This document shows, piece by piece, positions 63,968-64,000 of a DNA stretch of 64,000 nucleotides (positions are counted from its first letter, which is position 1; every line of letters starts with the position of its first letter). The notes under the pieces are model-generated. The model was not told the DNA's origin and did no database searches. It saw only the letters and a list, made by a program, of their open reading frames with translations. The stretch is from Odontocerum albicorne (Eukaryota; Arthropoda; Insecta; Trichoptera; Odontoceridae). Location: positions 37,292,144 to 37,356,143 of the forward strand of contig OX463855.1 of the NCBI GenBank assembly GCA_949825065.1. The letters run 5' to 3'. The translations under genes were made by a program, and so were the position numbers.

Positions 63968-64000
63968 AAATTAATAAAAAAAACAACAAAAACGACGCAT

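Overview
The window looks like AT-rich, gene-poor intergenic DNA from an arthropod, most probably an insect. The reasons are D34D mariner transposase remnants, at least six lineages of decayed non-LTR retrotransposon (LINE) 3' ends of the kind common in insect genomes, tRNA-derived SINEs, TTAA-flanked piggyBac-like miniature elements, a small Helitron and many tandem arrays. The order cannot be fixed from the sequence alone; Lepidoptera or Hemiptera would fit. I see no intact host gene, rRNA, functional tRNA, CRISPR array, operon or bacterial feature. Every recognisable protein is a transposable-element (TE) fragment and nearly all carry stops or frameshifts.

Working names used below. LINE-A: tail with GRRQISWLRN, (GAA)n end. 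LINE-B: very decayed, NAVEMRALR and RWFGHVERMN motifs. LINE-C and LINE-D: single copies at 8.3 and 34.8 kb. LINE-E: LPLNVPNNYTRLRRQELF. LINE-F: NVRNRRQIHILHLLYNIL. LINE-G: YFALCQSTLSYGISVWGG. Rep-R, Rep-H and Rep-K are unclassified dispersed repeats.

Layout. 0-6 kb: LINE-A split by Rep-R, a ~335-bp satellite, LINE-B. 6-8.8 kb: LTR-like piece, piggyBac-like MITE, LINE-C. 8.8-12 kb: 131-bp satellite with a duplicated 5-unit block. 13-20.6 kb: deleted mariner-type MITEs, two abutting Helitrons (one with a 143-bp AT run), SINEs, AT-rich block, LINE-B. 20.7-25.9 kb: SINE split by a 652-bp TTAA element, a dimeric 115-bp satellite, an inverted copy of the TTAA element. 26-29.5 kb: LINE-F in opposed orientations, Rep-H, LINE-G tail. 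30-36 kb: an AT-rich gap, a retroposon with 16-bp flanking repeats, a mariner with a mutated catalytic residue, LINE-E and LINE-D. 36.6-43.5 kb: LINE-A, LINE-G, LINE-E copies hit by two foldback elements, a 30-bp minisatellite. 43.8-45.2 kb: a 127-bp satellite. 45-58 kb: LINE-B, -F, -E and -A fragments, TTAA elements, LTR, MITE, Helitron, foldback MITE. 58.6-60.2 kb: a 164-bp satellite built from a LINE-like sequence. 60.7-62 kb: a nearly full-length mariner. 62.5-64 kb: LINE-B remnants and a 29-bp minisatellite.

The parts do not act together as a pathway. What the window records is a history of nested insertion and of local amplification of TE pieces into tandem arrays. The most informative points are the SINE/LINE shared 3' tail, a mariner foldback made of two 5' ends, a TTAA-element hairpin whose position is kept while its sequence changes, and repeated 5- or 6-unit higher-order structure in unrelated satellites.
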